Positions 43,065-52,934 of a stretch of DNA of 64,000 nt are shown piece by piece. Source of the DNA: Bacteroidota bacterium (GTDB lineage Bacteria; Bacteroidota; Bacteroidia; Chitinophagales; Chitinophagaceae); assembly GCA_030706685.1 (NCBI GenBank), contig JAUZOA010000020.1, positions 1 through 64,000 of the forward strand. The letters are read 5' to 3'. How positions within the stretch are numbered: position 1 is the first letter of the stretch; the number at the start of each line of letters is the position of its first letter. The notes under the pieces were generated by a model. The model did no database searches and had not been told where the DNA came from. It saw nothing but the letters and a program-made list of their open reading frames with translations. Both the position numbers and the translations under genes were made by a program.

Positions 43065-44621
43065 ATGTCCAACCGTTCTCCAGATATACTATTTCAGTTG
43101 ATCAAGTCGCTTGAAAAGTCCGAAAAAAGGCATTTTAAGCTCTATATTAAGCGGAGTTCGGCCAAAGAGGATCTAAAGATCATCCAGCTTTTTGATGCCG
43201 TGGACAAACTGAAAGAATATGATGAAAAATTGCTGCTGAAAAAGCTGCCAGGTACTGAAAAACGGCAGTTATATAACCTGAAAACACATTTATACAAGGA
43301 AATACTGGCCAGCCTCCGCCTGCTGAAAAGTGCTGATAGTATTGATCTGCAGCTGAATGAGCAGTTTGATTATGCCCATATATTGTATAAAAAAGGGCTA
43401 TTCATGCAAAGCCTCAGGATACTGGATAAAGCAAAGGAAACCGCTAAATATCACCAGAAATTCAATTTCCTCACCCTTGTAATCGCACTGGAAAAAAGAA
43501 TTGAGTCGTTACATATCACCCGCGGTATGCTGGACAGGGTTGAGCAATTATCGGCCGAAGCCAACGAGGTAAGCAATCATATTGACACCGTATCGAGGCT
43601 CTCTAACCTGGCCCTGCAACTTTATAGCTGGTTTATCAAGCATGGACATGCCCGGAATGAAAAAGATGAAATGAGGGTCATCCAGTTCATGCAGGACCAT
43701 CTCCCCCCGAACGCGTGGAAGCAAACCGGGTTTTATGAAAGGCTCTACCTGTATCAAAGCTATACCTGGTATGCTTTTATCCGGCAGGATTTTCTTTTAT
43801 ACTACCGCTATTCTCAGAAATGGATCGACCTGTTTCAATCACAGCCATTGATGATACGCGTAGAAACAGGACATTATATAAAAGGGCTGCACAACCTGCT
43901 GAACGCCCATTTTGACCTGAGAAATTTTCAAAAATTCGACATCACATTAAAACAGTTCGAGGAATTTTCTACAACGGACAGGGTGGTCGAAAACGATAAC
44001 TTCCGCATACAGGCATTTATTTATATCGCCAGCGCGAAGATCAACCGGCATTCCATGATGGGGACTTTTAAAGAAGGATTACCATTGGTGCCGGGCATTG
44101 AAGAAAAAATGAATGATTATGCTTTGTTCATCGACAATCATCGCATACTGGTGCTGAACTATAAAATAGCTATGTTATATTTTGGCAGCGGCGATTATGC
44201 TACCTGTCTCGACTACCTCCAAAAGATCATTAATGACCCGACAGATCTGCGTGACGATCTCCAGAGCTATGCCCGGCTCGTTCACCTGCTGGCGCATTAT
44301 GAACTTGGAAATACGGATATTATTGAATCACTGGCCCGGTCGGTTTATCGTTATATGTCCAAGAAGGAGAACCTGACAGTGATTGAGGAGGAGATACTGA
44401 AGTTTCTCCGTAACTCATTTGATGTTTCTCCCAAGAAAATAAAACCTGAGCTGGAGAAGCTTCTAAGTAAAATAAAACACCTCGAAAAGAACCGTTTTGA
44501 AACACGTGCTTTTGCCTATCTCGACATTATTTCATGGCTCGAGAGCAAGGTATATGAAAAGCCTATGAGCGTTATTATTTATAATAAATATCTCGCGAGC
44601 AAGAAAAGGTTATATCATTAA
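43065..44621 (+). CDS. Cytoplasmic TPR-like helical protein of unknown function
   Basis: The 518-residue protein is predicted all helical, with no signal peptide. Its N-terminus (LFQLIKSLEKSEKRHFKLYIKRSS) and first helical repeats are typical of a conserved Bacteroidota hypothetical family. TPR-like pairs recur, for example QFDYAHILYKKGLFMQSLRILDKAKETAKYH and YKIAMLYFGSGDYATCLDYLQKIIND. Such solenoids usually bind proteins. The ATG at 43065 is preferred to the TTG at 43056. It abuts the convergent subtilase gene with no spacing. No function is assigned. Confidence 0.72.
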   Translation: MSNRSPDILFQLIKSLEKSEKRHFKLYIKRSSAKEDLKIIQLFDAVDKLKEYDEKLLLKKLPGTEKRQLYNLKTHLYKEILASLRLLKSADSIDLQLNEQFDYAHILYKKGLFMQSLRILDKAKETAKYHQKFNFLTLVIALEKRIESLHITRGMLDRVEQLSAEANEVSNHIDTVSRLSNLALQLYSWFIKHGHARNEKDEMRVIQFMQDHLPPNAWKQTGFYERLYLYQSYTWYAFIRQDFLLYYRYSQKWIDLFQSQPLMIRVETGHYIKGLHNLLNAHFDLRNFQKFDITLKQFEEFSTTDRVVENDNFRIQAFIYIASAKINRHSMMGTFKEGLPLVPGIEEKMNDYALFIDNHRILVLNYKIAMLYFGSGDYATCLDYLQKIINDPTDLRDDLQSYARLVHLLAHYELGNTDIIESLARSVYRYMSKKENLTVIEEEILKFLRNSFDVSPKKIKPELEKLLSKIKHLEKNRFETRAFAYLDIISWLESKVYEKPMSVIIYNKYLASKKRLYH

Positions 44622-45803
44622 CTAATAATGAGCGATCGGGTCAGGGGTTCCGTCGGGATCATTTTTTGCGGTACCGGAAGAAGACATATTCTTTCCCCGC
44701 AGTAAAAGAAGACCGGCTACATGCGGAGCAGCCATCGAAGTTCCGCTCATAATTGCATAGCGTCCGTTCAAATAGGTAGATAAAATACTCACACCCGGGG
44801 CCGCCACATCTACAACATCGTTTCCATAATTGGAAAAAGAGGCAAACCTGTCAAGACTATCTATGGCAGAAACGGTATAAATATTTGTTCCATTGGCTCT
44901 GCCAGGGGAAAAATTATGAGCAGGCAATTTATCATTGCCGGCAGCGATGGCAATCAGGATGCCTCTTGCAGCAGTATTTTCTACCTGCTGGTCCAATATC
45001 TGGGATACTGTATCTGCTCCGAGACTCATGTTTATTACGTCGCCTGCTCTTGCATTCGTATTGGCATAAGCCAAAGCCTGGATAATCGACGACAAAGCCC
45101 CATTGCCATTTGCATCCAATACTCTCAATGAAACCAAATTGGCTCCTGAAGCAACACCCAATATACCAATGGAATTATTTTTTGCGCCGATGATGCCGGC
45201 AACATGTGTCCCGTGACCATTCTCATCCCTTGGCGAAGAGTTTCCGCTGAGGAAAGACCTGCTTCGTACTGAATCTACATTCAGGTCAGGATGACCAAAG
45301 TCAATTCCTGAATCAATGACCCATGCGGTTTTACCGGTACCATCGCCATAACCCACTCTTTTCACACTCCAGGTAATAAGCCTGGGTGAGGTTACTGTAA
45401 AACATATTCCTAACGCTATTACCCGGTCCCGTTCTACAATACCCACTGATGGATCTTTTTTTAATCTTGTTATTTCTTCATCAGTAAGCTTTGCCACAAA
45501 ACCTCCCGGCTCGCCGGCAAATGACTGTTGTAATGCAGAAGCCTTTATCAAATTATTTTCTAAAATTTTCGTGCTGGTTTCAGCAATGCGCTGCAAGGAC
45601 ATGGACCTCGTATCCATGGAGGAATTGTAAGAGACAATATACTGTCCGCGAATAATGGCGCCGTCACCCACAGCATGCCCGGTGACACAAGTGGTATCGG
45701 AAGACGCTGGTTGAGAGCCCTGATTTTTGTTTTCTTTTTTACAAGAAGTAAAAAAAAGAATAACACTTACCGCCAACAGGAGGAATGATCTTGACAGACG
45801 CAT
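44622..45803 (-). CDS. Subtilisin-like (S8) serine protease, lipoprotein
   Basis: The 393-residue protein has a lipoprotein signal ending FFTSC, an I9-type inhibitor propeptide at about 50-130 (GQYIVSYNSS ... DPSVGIVERDRVIAL) and a catalytic domain with the full triad. The Asp is in AWVIDSGIDFGHPDL, the His in ENGHGTHVAGIIGA and the Ser in SGTSMAAPHVAGLLLL; the oxyanion Asn lies in IAIAAGNDK. Calcium-stabilised extracellular proteinase-K-type enzymes look like this. The C-terminus is short (SGTAKNDPDGTPDPIAHY), with no sorting domain, which fits a membrane-tethered enzyme. It is divergent from the two-component system at 46.5 kb. Confidence 0.93.
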   Translation of the reverse strand: MRLSRSFLLLAVSVILFFTSCKKENKNQGSQPASSDTTCVTGHAVGDGAIIRGQYIVSYNSSMDTRSMSLQRIAETSTKILENNLIKASALQQSFAGEPGGFVAKLTDEEITRLKKDPSVGIVERDRVIALGICFTVTSPRLITWSVKRVGYGDGTGKTAWVIDSGIDFGHPDLNVDSVRSRSFLSGNSSPRDENGHGTHVAGIIGAKNNSIGILGVASGANLVSLRVLDANGNGALSSIIQALAYANTNARAGDVINMSLGADTVSQILDQQVENTAARGILIAIAAGNDKLPAHNFSPGRANGTNIYTVSAIDSLDRFASFSNYGNDVVDVAAPGVSILSTYLNGRYAIMSGTSMAAPHVAGLLLLRGKNMSSSGTAKNDPDGTPDPIAHY

Positions 45804-46376
45804 AGGTAAAAGGATTAAGTTATCATAACGTTCGGATCCGGTTTAAATTGAAAACCCCGGATGGTTTTACAGTTTATTTTAACAATTATTAATTATAATC
45901 AATTCCCGGGCCAGACAAGCAGTAATAAAGACCAGGTAAAATACTGGTTCATATATTTTATCCGCCTCTATAAAAACTCTTATTTTTTATAGGTAGTAAG
46001 GCAGGTATGCCGGCGAGCCGGGTAAACTACTGCCGGGAGCGGGGAGAAACAGGCAGAATAGAATTTCATGATGACGAACGATGAAGATAGTGATACGAAT
46101 GGGCGGGAAATAATTGTGTTCTTTTTTAATGACTGTATGGGAAGAAGTATGTCAGCAACAGGCAGGTCTTTTGAAATGTATACCCGGCTTCGGGTCTGCC
46201 GTTAATGCCTGTTAATACCCCGTTAAGCAGTGCGGATTTTTCGGACAATATTGATGAATGTTTCAAATTAGCATCATCAAATTATTAGCCGGGAAAAGTT
46301 AATAAAAAAATTAAAAGAATAAAACAGCCCGACCGGCAGGCGGTAAATATGTTCTATATGGTTAGTGGTTTCGGCG

Positions 46377-46412
46377 AAAGACGGTCTCCTTCTTGAGATC
46401 GTCTTTTTTTAT
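46377..46412 (+). terminator. Orphan intrinsic terminator
   Basis: A 12-bp stem with one G-T wobble (46377-46388, 46395-46406; AAAGACGGTCTC with GAGATCGTCTTT), a 6-base loop and a T run form a strong rightward terminator. The nearest upstream gene is on the other strand, so it probably ends a non-coding transcript. Confidence 0.8.
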
Positions 46413-46433
46413 GTGAGTACAAGATCAAGTAAA

Positions 46434-46442
46434 TAACTTTGC
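46434..46442 (+). promoter_or_regulatory. Bacteroidota -7 box for the two-component operon
   Basis: TAACTTTGC matches TAnnTTTG, 79 bases before the kinase ATG and just after the orphan terminator. No well-placed -33 box was found. Confidence 0.4.
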
Positions 46443-46520
46443 CGGAAGGTAAAGTAGCCAACCTTTTTAAATCTTTCCTGATCTTTTATATCTTAAAAAG
46501 ACTGGCAACTATTATAAATC

Positions 46521-47795
46521 ATGGCTTCCTTCTCCATACGTTCATCAACTATCCGGCTGGGAATATTTATCAGCACCCTGGTCATCGCTGCTATCCTGGC
46601 ATTCCAGTTAGTATGGTTAAAGAAAGTGTACCTCTTTGAGCAAAAAGAATTTGATCATGGTGTGATCAAAGCGATCCGGGGTTTGTACGAGGATATGGAT
46701 GCCACCGCTTATAATTACTCTCATCTTAATGAACTGATCGAAAGCCCCGAAACACATTTCTACCTTGCCCGTATCACCTTGCCGGTAAATAAAGATTCGC
46801 TTACCAGCTACCTGCAGGATGAATTGGATGATTTTGGGATTTTTGCAGATTGTTATCTGGGCATCTATAGCACTGCGGCAGGTAATTACATTTATACAAG
46901 GCTGCTTAAATCTGCTGTGACTACGGGAGTTCATTCATCGGGAATACCGGTTATTTCCCGGGGATACGATCACATAGCTTTATATTTTCCCAACCGCCAG
47001 CAGTACATTCTTGGTAAAATGAATTTCTGGATCATTACGAGCGCGATATTATTGGTGGTGCTGATTCTTTTCGGGGGAAGTCTCTATTATTTCTACCGGC
47101 AAAGATTTTTGAATGAAACACAACAAGATTTCATTCATAATTTTACACATGAATTCAAAACGCCTGTTTCGGTTATAAGCCTGGCGGCGGATGTATTAAA
47201 AAACCCGGCTATTGCTGAAAAGCCCGACAAACTTGCGACGTATGCGGGCATTGTGGAATACCAGGCAGCTTACCTGAGAAGCCAGACCGAGAAACTGCTG
47301 AACTTTGCTTTTACTGAATCAGGCGGGATAGAATTTTCCAAGCAAAGAGTGAATATACATGAGCTGATACAGGAAGCTGTCAACAACCTTGCCCCGCTGA
47401 TCAACGAACGAAACGTAATGCTGACGCTGAAACTGGATGCCCCGGATCCTTTTTTGGAAGCGAACAGGGATTACCTGGTCAATGTGATCATTAACCTTGT
47501 GGATAATGCCATTAAATATTCCAAGACGCCCCGCATCATCATTACAACAAAAAACACGGGCAACCGCATGATACTTTCTGTAGAGGATAACGGAATTGGT
47601 ATAGAAAGAAAACAAATAAAAAAGATATTTAAAAAATTTTTCAGGGTTCAGAAGGAGGATACCTACACTTCCAAAGGATTTGGATTGGGCCTTTCTTTTG
47701 TAAAAAAAATTGTTACGGCTCACGGCGGTAAAATAAAAGTAGAAAGTGAACCCGGGAAAGGGAGCGTGTTCACGATTGAGTTGCCGCTTCAGTAA
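46521..47795 (+). CDS. Membrane sensor histidine kinase
   Basis: The 424-residue protein has one helix at about 10-33, a small periplasmic sensor domain (about 34-170), a second helix at about 172-195 and a HisKA domain with the phosphoacceptor His near residue 210 (DFIHNFTHEFKTPVSVISL). A HATPase domain follows with the N box NVIINLVDNAIKYS, G1 DNGIGI and G2 GLGLSFVKKIV. The HEFKTP wording is typical of Bacteroidota OmpR-class kinases. It is followed 10 bases later by its response regulator. The signal is unknown. Confidence 0.95.
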   Translation: MASFSIRSSTIRLGIFISTLVIAAILAFQLVWLKKVYLFEQKEFDHGVIKAIRGLYEDMDATAYNYSHLNELIESPETHFYLARITLPVNKDSLTSYLQDELDDFGIFADCYLGIYSTAAGNYIYTRLLKSAVTTGVHSSGIPVISRGYDHIALYFPNRQQYILGKMNFWIITSAILLVVLILFGGSLYYFYRQRFLNETQQDFIHNFTHEFKTPVSVISLAADVLKNPAIAEKPDKLATYAGIVEYQAAYLRSQTEKLLNFAFTESGGIEFSKQRVNIHELIQEAVNNLAPLINERNVMLTLKLDAPDPFLEANRDYLVNVIINLVDNAIKYSKTPRIIITTKNTGNRMILSVEDNGIGIERKQIKKIFKKFFRVQKEDTYTSKGFGLGLSFVKKIVTAHGGKIKVESEPGKGSVFTIELPLQ

Positions 47796-47805
47796 ATTTT
47801 TAACT

Positions 47806-48504
47806 ATGCAGCAAAAAATAAAGATTTTGGTGGCCGAAGATGATCTCCAGCTTGGATTTATCATTAAGGATAACCTGGAAGAGGCGGGCTTCCAGGTTAT
47901 CAACTGCCCCGATGGAGAAACAGGATGGGAATATTACCAGAAAACAAGCCCCGACCTGTGCATATTGGATGTCAACATGCCTTACCGCGACGGGTTCAGC
48001 CTGGCTAAAAAGATCAGGCAAAAAAGTGATATCGTGCCGATTATTTTTCTTACAGCCAAATCGATGGAGGAGGATAAATTAAAAGGGTTTGCCATTGGCG
48101 CTGATGATTATGTTGTCAAACCATTCAGCATGAAAGAGCTGCTTTCAAGGATCAATGTTTTCCTGCGCAGGAATAAACTGATCATTAAGCAGCCGGGGAA
48201 ATCCTTTTTGGTGGGCAAGTTTACTTTTATACCGGAGGAATTGAAATTATCAAGCCGGGAAGAGACGGTAACCCTGACGCAGCGGGAAGCAGAATTACTG
48301 GCTTTCTTGTGTGAACATCCTGATAAGATATTAAGACGGGAAGAGATATTATTGCATGTATGGGGCAAAAATGATTTTTTCCTGGGCAGAAGCATGGATG
48401 TATTCATCACCCGCTTAAGGAAATTTCTTGCCGCAGATCCATCCATTACTATCGAGACCATTCATAAAGTTGGCTATCGTTTTACAGTAAAAGTACCGGA
48501 ATAA
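47806..48504 (+). CDS. OmpR-family response regulator
   Basis: The 232-residue protein has a receiver domain with the acidic pair in VAEDDLQLG, phosphoacceptor Asp55 in CILDVNMPYRDG and a Lys in DDYVVKPFS. A winged helix follows at about 135-230 (LTQREAELLAFLCEHPDKILRREEILLHVWGKNDFFLGRSMDVFITRLRKFL). The ATG at 47806 is chosen because the frame from 47746 overlaps the kinase end. It is the cognate partner of the kinase just upstream and may act on the gene at 48615. Confidence 0.95.
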   Translation: MQQKIKILVAEDDLQLGFIIKDNLEEAGFQVINCPDGETGWEYYQKTSPDLCILDVNMPYRDGFSLAKKIRQKSDIVPIIFLTAKSMEEDKLKGFAIGADDYVVKPFSMKELLSRINVFLRRNKLIIKQPGKSFLVGKFTFIPEELKLSSREETVTLTQREAELLAFLCEHPDKILRREEILLHVWGKNDFFLGRSMDVFITRLRKFLAADPSITIETIHKVGYRFTVKVPE

Positions 48505-48614
48505 GGCCCGGCCATCGTCATTTACAGGCACAGGGACATTTTTTTGTTGCAAAACTGTTAACGGCTTTATTACTTTCCCGTACTGCCGTAATTTACAGGC
48601 ATTATTATTTTTGA

Positions 48615-51014
48615 ATGAAACAATCGATACTACTGCCGGGAAAGACAATCATTATCTGCTGTTCTGTTTTTTTTACCTGCTTTCTAAGCCGGGCGCAAAA
48701 TATGAATGCGTCCCTGGCGGCTTATGCAGACAAATACAGGCAGGAACGGACTTATATCCATTATGATAAATCGGCTTATTCCGCCGGTGAGACCATCTGG
48801 TTCAAGGCTTATATGATGACGGAAATCGCCCCTGCCGATGAAAGCAAAACGCTCTATATTGACTGGACAGATGATAAGGGGGAAATTCTCCAGCATTCGG
48901 TCAGCCCTTTATTAGACGCGGTTACCAATGGACAGTTTGAAATTCCGGCCGATTACAAGGGGAAGTATATACAGGTAAGAGCTTATACCAGGTGGATGCT
49001 CAATTTTGATTCTGCTTTTTTATACAATAAAACTATCCGGATTCTTTCAAAGGAAAACACTTCTTCTCCTTCGAAGATTATGGCGATTCCTTCCATCAGC
49101 TTTTTCCCGGAAGGGGGAGATGCCATTGAGGGCATCACCAATAAGATCGCATTTAAGGCCAATGATCAATGGGGCCGGCCTGTTCGCGTGAAAGGAGTAG
49201 TGATCGACAACCAGGGTAAAGTGCAGGATAGCCTGAGAACAATACATGACGGGATGGGTTATTTTTTCCTGCTGCCTGAGGCCGGTGCTGTATACACAGT
49301 GAAATGGAAAGATGAAAAAAATGCAGAGCATACGGCTTCTTTGCCTGCAATAAGACAAAATGGAGTAGCGCTGCAGGTAACTATATCCGGCACTACAAGG
49401 TTCTTTAATGTTCGTTACACAAAGGAAGTAGCTGATGCGATGGATACTTTACACATTATGGGTACCATGTACCAGCACCTTGCATTCAGCGTAGCAAGGG
49501 CTACGAATACGTCGTTTATTAAAGGCACGATTCCAACGGGCGGCCTTCCCAGCGGAATCCTCACAATTACTGTATTCGATAAACAGTGGAAACCATTAAC
49601 CGAACGAATCACTTATGTGAATAATGAAGAATATCTTTTCAGGCCGGAAATGGAAGTACAGCATTGGGGGCTTAATAAAAGAGCCAGGAATGAAATAAAA
49701 ATAACCGTGCCCGATAGTTTGGTGGCCAATCTTTCTGTATCGGTAACGGACGCGGGTATAGGGGAAGACAGCAGCAATAATATTGTTTCCCATCTTTTGC
49801 TCAGCAGCGAATTGAAAGGAGATATATATAACCCTGCTTATTATTTTTCCAATCTCAGCGATTCTGTGAGCCAGCACCTTGACCTGGTGATGCTGACACA
49901 TGGCTGGCGGCGCTTTAAATGGGAAGAAATCGTTTCAGGTAAATTCCATAAACCAAAATTTGAAAGAGATACTTCTTATCTTTCTTTATCGGGCAAAGTT
50001 TATGGTGTGCTGCCGGGGCAGATATCTCCCGGAACGGCTATGGTGATGATATTAAAGCAAAAGGATAAACAAGGCGGTGTGTTGCTGATGCCATTGAATT
50101 CTGATGGTACTTTTAATGATCCTGCTACCCTGATTTTTGACACCGCACATGTTTACTACCAGTTTCCCAAAGCGAAAGGATTGAATGATGCTTCTGTTCA
50201 ATTTATGACCGATCGCCTGCCGCCGGCAAAAATACCTGCTGCTGATAATAATAATCAATGGCCTGATACAACAGGTTTTTACAGGCAATGGGCCCTTGTT
50301 AATGAAGCCAATGAAATGGCAGAGAGAATGAAGATAAAAACACTGGAAAATGTGACAGTAAGAAGCAAGACAAAATCCGCCATACAACAAATGGATGAAA
50401 AATATACTTCAGGGTTGTTTAGCGGGGATGGAGACGGTTACCAGTTTGATCTTATAAATGATCCCTTCGCTAAAAGCGCACCGAATATATTTAACTACTT
50501 GCAGGGGAAGGTAGCCGGCTTGCAGGTTAATACCAGCAGCAATCCTCCTTCTTTGCAATGGCGGGGAGGTGCGCCGCAATTATACCTGGATGAAGTACCG
50601 ACCGATCCCGATTTTATTTCATCGGTTAATGTAAACGATGTAGCTTATATAAAAGTATTTCGTCCCCCGTTTATGGGAGGTTTCAACGGCGCCAATGGCG
50701 CTATTGCCATTTATACCCGCAGGGGCAATGATGTAAAACCTGAGCCGGGCAAGGGGCTTAAGAATAATAAAATATTCGGGTATACACTTATTAAAGAATT
50801 TTACTCACCCAATTATAGTTCATTCAGCACAAAGAATGATGACCGCGATATCCGCACCACATTATACTGGAACCCTTCCGTCATTACTACGCCGCAGAAG
50901 CATGAAGCCGTTCTCACTTTTTATAATAATGATGTCAGCAATGCTTTTCATGTTGTGATAGAAGGGATGACAAGAGATGGCCGGCTGGCACATATTGAGC
51001 AGGTTATGGAATAA
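48615..51014 (+). CDS. MG2-domain and TonB-plug fusion protein
   Basis: The 799-residue protein has a signal peptide and then an alpha-2-macroglobulin MG2-like domain (QERTYIHYDKSAYSAGETIWFKAYMM) and further beta-sandwich modules. Near residues 620-710 comes a TonB-plug-like segment (FNYLQGKVAGLQV ... QLYLDEVPTDPDFISSVNVNDVAYIKVFRPPFMGGFNGANGAIAIYTRRG). There is no barrel, so it is not a transporter by itself. The family is a common periplasmic or surface protein in Bacteroidota with unknown role. It follows the two-component pair by 110 bases and is a plausible target. Confidence 0.8.
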   Translation: MKQSILLPGKTIIICCSVFFTCFLSRAQNMNASLAAYADKYRQERTYIHYDKSAYSAGETIWFKAYMMTEIAPADESKTLYIDWTDDKGEILQHSVSPLLDAVTNGQFEIPADYKGKYIQVRAYTRWMLNFDSAFLYNKTIRILSKENTSSPSKIMAIPSISFFPEGGDAIEGITNKIAFKANDQWGRPVRVKGVVIDNQGKVQDSLRTIHDGMGYFFLLPEAGAVYTVKWKDEKNAEHTASLPAIRQNGVALQVTISGTTRFFNVRYTKEVADAMDTLHIMGTMYQHLAFSVARATNTSFIKGTIPTGGLPSGILTITVFDKQWKPLTERITYVNNEEYLFRPEMEVQHWGLNKRARNEIKITVPDSLVANLSVSVTDAGIGEDSSNNIVSHLLLSSELKGDIYNPAYYFSNLSDSVSQHLDLVMLTHGWRRFKWEEIVSGKFHKPKFERDTSYLSLSGKVYGVLPGQISPGTAMVMILKQKDKQGGVLLMPLNSDGTFNDPATLIFDTAHVYYQFPKAKGLNDASVQFMTDRLPPAKIPAADNNNQWPDTTGFYRQWALVNEANEMAERMKIKTLENVTVRSKTKSAIQQMDEKYTSGLFSGDGDGYQFDLINDPFAKSAPNIFNYLQGKVAGLQVNTSSNPPSLQWRGGAPQLYLDEVPTDPDFISSVNVNDVAYIKVFRPPFMGGFNGANGAIAIYTRRGNDVKPEPGKGLKNNKIFGYTLIKEFYSPNYSSFSTKNDDRDIRTTLYWNPSVITTPQKHEAVLTFYNNDVSNAFHVVIEGMTRDGRLAHIEQVME

Positions 51015-51034
51015 AAAATAAAACTTTCGTGCTA

Positions 51035-51063
51035 TAAAAAAGCCATCCGGCTCGGCGGATGGC
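51035..51063 (-). terminator. Hairpin downstream of the MG2/plug gene
   Basis: GCCATCCG (51042-51049) and CGGATGGC (51056-51063) form an 8-bp stem. The A run at 51036-51041 gives a U-tract only for leftward transcription, so it could end transcripts coming from mqnC. It lies 27 bases past the rightward stop. Confidence 0.6.
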
Positions 51064-51281
51064 CCCTGACACATTGGTGTCAACAGATATTTGAATGGAG
51101 TACCCGGTCAGGCGATACCGACCGGAAGTGTCCATGAATAATCTGAAGATTGCATGAATACCTCCTTTTCTTTGGTGAATCATAAAATTACAAAAAAATC
51201 AGGATCAAAAGCAAGTAATGAAAGGAGATATGGAATTATGTCTGCGTTTCACCGGAATTTCATTTATCTCAAAAAAATAGC

Positions 51282-51675
51282 ATGAAATCTTTTTTTCATT
51301 TTCCTGCTGATCGTTTTGATCGTCGTGCTGTTTGCGGTTCCGGGATATGACGATTTCAATAAATACCGTACTAAAAACGACAAATGTGCCGGCATTTGCA
51401 GTGAGCTAAACAGTACCGGGCACAATGCCTGCAAGTTTTTTTCTATTGACTATGTTGATTATTGCGCAAAAGACTCAGTCGGCCATCCATCGAAGATCAT
51501 ATCAATAACGGGCCTCCATAAAACAAGAACGATAAATATCCCGGACTTTCAGGGACACCCTGGAAATGGTAGAATACCGGCGAAAATTATTGGTGCTGGT
51601 TACTGTTTAATAATTGATCACCTGCTCCTCAATTGTTTCAGGGATCGTCCGCCATTCATACTGTTGGTTGCGTAA
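51282..51675 (+). pseudogene. Frameshifted small secreted protein
   Basis: From ATG 51282 the frame starts MKSFFH and soon stops making sense. Removing one T from the T7 run at 51290-51296 gives a clean leader, MKSFFIFLLIVLIVVLFAVPG, that joins the open frame YDDFNKYRTKNDKCAGICSELN. The downstream part has several Cys and no recognised domain. The frame runs on to 51675, overlapping the convergent mqnC 3' end by 69 bases. It is either a decayed gene, a phase-variable gene or an assembly error in the homopolymer. Confidence 0.5.
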
Positions 51676-52737
51676 TTGGGGTTCAAAACCCGCTTCACGA
51701 ATAGCATCCTGTATAGTTTTGTAAGTAAAACGATGCGGGGCGCCGGCAGCGCTCACTACATTTTCTTCCAGCATGATCGAACCAAAATCATTGGCGCCGC
51801 TATGCAGGCACAATTGAGCGGTCTGTTTGCCCACCGTCAGCCAGCTCGCCTGTATGTTCTTAATATTGGGTAACATGATGCGGCTTAAGGCGATCATTCG
51901 TATATATTCTTCCGGCGTCGTCAGGTTATGTACGCCCCGGATCTTTGCCAGTAAAGTATCTACGTCCTGGAATGTCCAGGGGATAAATGCCAGGAAACCT
52001 TTGGCTTTTTCGGGTTTACGGCTTTGCACTTCTCTTATTTTTACCAGGTGCTCAAACCGCTCTTCGATTGTTTCTACATGACCAAACATCATAGTCGCAG
52101 AAGTAGTAATGTTCAATTCATGTGCTTCATGCATAACGTCGAGCCATTCCTGGGCGCCGCATTTGCCTTTGCTGATCAATCGTCTTACCCGGTCCACCAG
52201 TATCTCGGCGCCGGCGCCGGGCAATGAATCCATGCCGGCTTCTTTCAAAGCGATCAATACTTCGCGATGAGTGGATCTTTCTAATTTCGTGATATGCGCC
52301 ACTTCGGGGGGGCCGAGTGTATGCAGCTTTATTGAGGGAAATTCTTTTTTTATCTGACGGAAAGTGTCAACATAGAATTGCAGGCCCAGTTCAGGATGAT
52401 GGCCTCCTTGTAACAGCAACTGGTCACCACCGTATTTTAATGTTTCTTCGATCTTTTTCCTGTAAGCCGGCATATCGGTAATATAGGCTTCAGGATGTCC
52501 CGGTATGCGGTAAAAATTACAGAATTTACAATTAGCTATACAAACATTGGTAGTATTTACATTCCGGTCAATCTGCCAGGTCACTTTACCATGCGGCACT
52601 TGTTTTTTCCGAAGTTCATCAGCGATAAACATGAGGTCAGTCAAGGGAGCATGATGATAAAGAAATACACCTTCTTCAACAGACAGAAAGCCGGATACAG
52701 CCGCTTTATGGTAAAGTTCTTTAAGTTGCATATTCAT
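51607..52737 (-). CDS. mqnC: Cyclic dehypoxanthinyl futalosine synthase (radical SAM)
   Basis: The 376-residue protein has the radical-SAM motif CIANCKFC (CX3CX2C) near residue 70 and the MqnC family blocks WQIDRNVNTTNVCI, LLLQGGHHPELGLQFY, DSLPGAGAEILVDRVRRLIS, TSATMMFGHVET, GFLAFIPW and ASWLTVGKQ ... GANDFGSIMLEENVV. These separate it from MqnE. It catalyses ring closure in futalosine-dependent menaquinone synthesis, which fits a Bacteroidota respiratory chain using menaquinone. No other mqn gene is in the window. A MITE-like repeat begins 57 bases upstream of its ATG. Confidence 0.92.
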   Translation of the reverse strand: MNMQLKELYHKAAVSGFLSVEEGVFLYHHAPLTDLMFIADELRKKQVPHGKVTWQIDRNVNTTNVCIANCKFCNFYRIPGHPEAYITDMPAYRKKIEETLKYGGDQLLLQGGHHPELGLQFYVDTFRQIKKEFPSIKLHTLGPPEVAHITKLERSTHREVLIALKEAGMDSLPGAGAEILVDRVRRLISKGKCGAQEWLDVMHEAHELNITTSATMMFGHVETIEERFEHLVKIREVQSRKPEKAKGFLAFIPWTFQDVDTLLAKIRGVHNLTTPEEYIRMIALSRIMLPNIKNIQASWLTVGKQTAQLCLHSGANDFGSIMLEENVVSAAGAPHRFTYKTIQDAIREAGFEPQLRNQQYEWRTIPETIEEQVINY

Positions 52738-52794
52738 TCAGGGAAGCAAAAATACGTAGAAACCTATAAGGTTTGCCTGGCAAGCCCGGTTTTG

Positions 52795-52934
52795 GTAATG
52801 GGTCAGTTTGAAATATGTCCACTGAGAACCGCAGAGATAAAGAGCGCCACAGAGAGACTATCATGAGCCCTCTGAGATTGTCTGTTTCTCCGCGGTCCTC
52901 TATGGCCCACATAAGTATTGAAACTGACCCACTA
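52795..52934. mobile_element. MITE-like palindromic element with terminal repeats
   Basis: The 140-base element has terminal inverted repeats reading GTARTGGGTCAGTTT and is imperfectly palindromic throughout, with its centre near TCATGA at 52861-52866. The inner part contains CCGCAGAG/CTCCGCGG-type words. It is flanked by an exact 10-base direct repeat CCCGGTTTTG (52785-52794 and 52935-52944), consistent with a target-site duplication. It has no ORF. It lies between the divergent mqnC and aspartyl protease genes and could affect their promoters. Confidence 0.7.

Larger units (their letters stand above)
45804..46520. other. Divergent intergenic region, possible small-RNA locus
   Basis: These 717 bases between the subtilase and the histidine kinase hold no protein gene I can support. 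A rightward intrinsic terminator sits inside it at 46377-46412 although no rightward ORF precedes it, which suggests an unannotated short transcript. Confidence 0.5.

Noticed and set aside
47319-47903. 194-codon ORF antisense to the kinase/regulator pair
   Set aside because: It spans the ends of two genuine two-component genes; Phe/Tyr-rich shadow.
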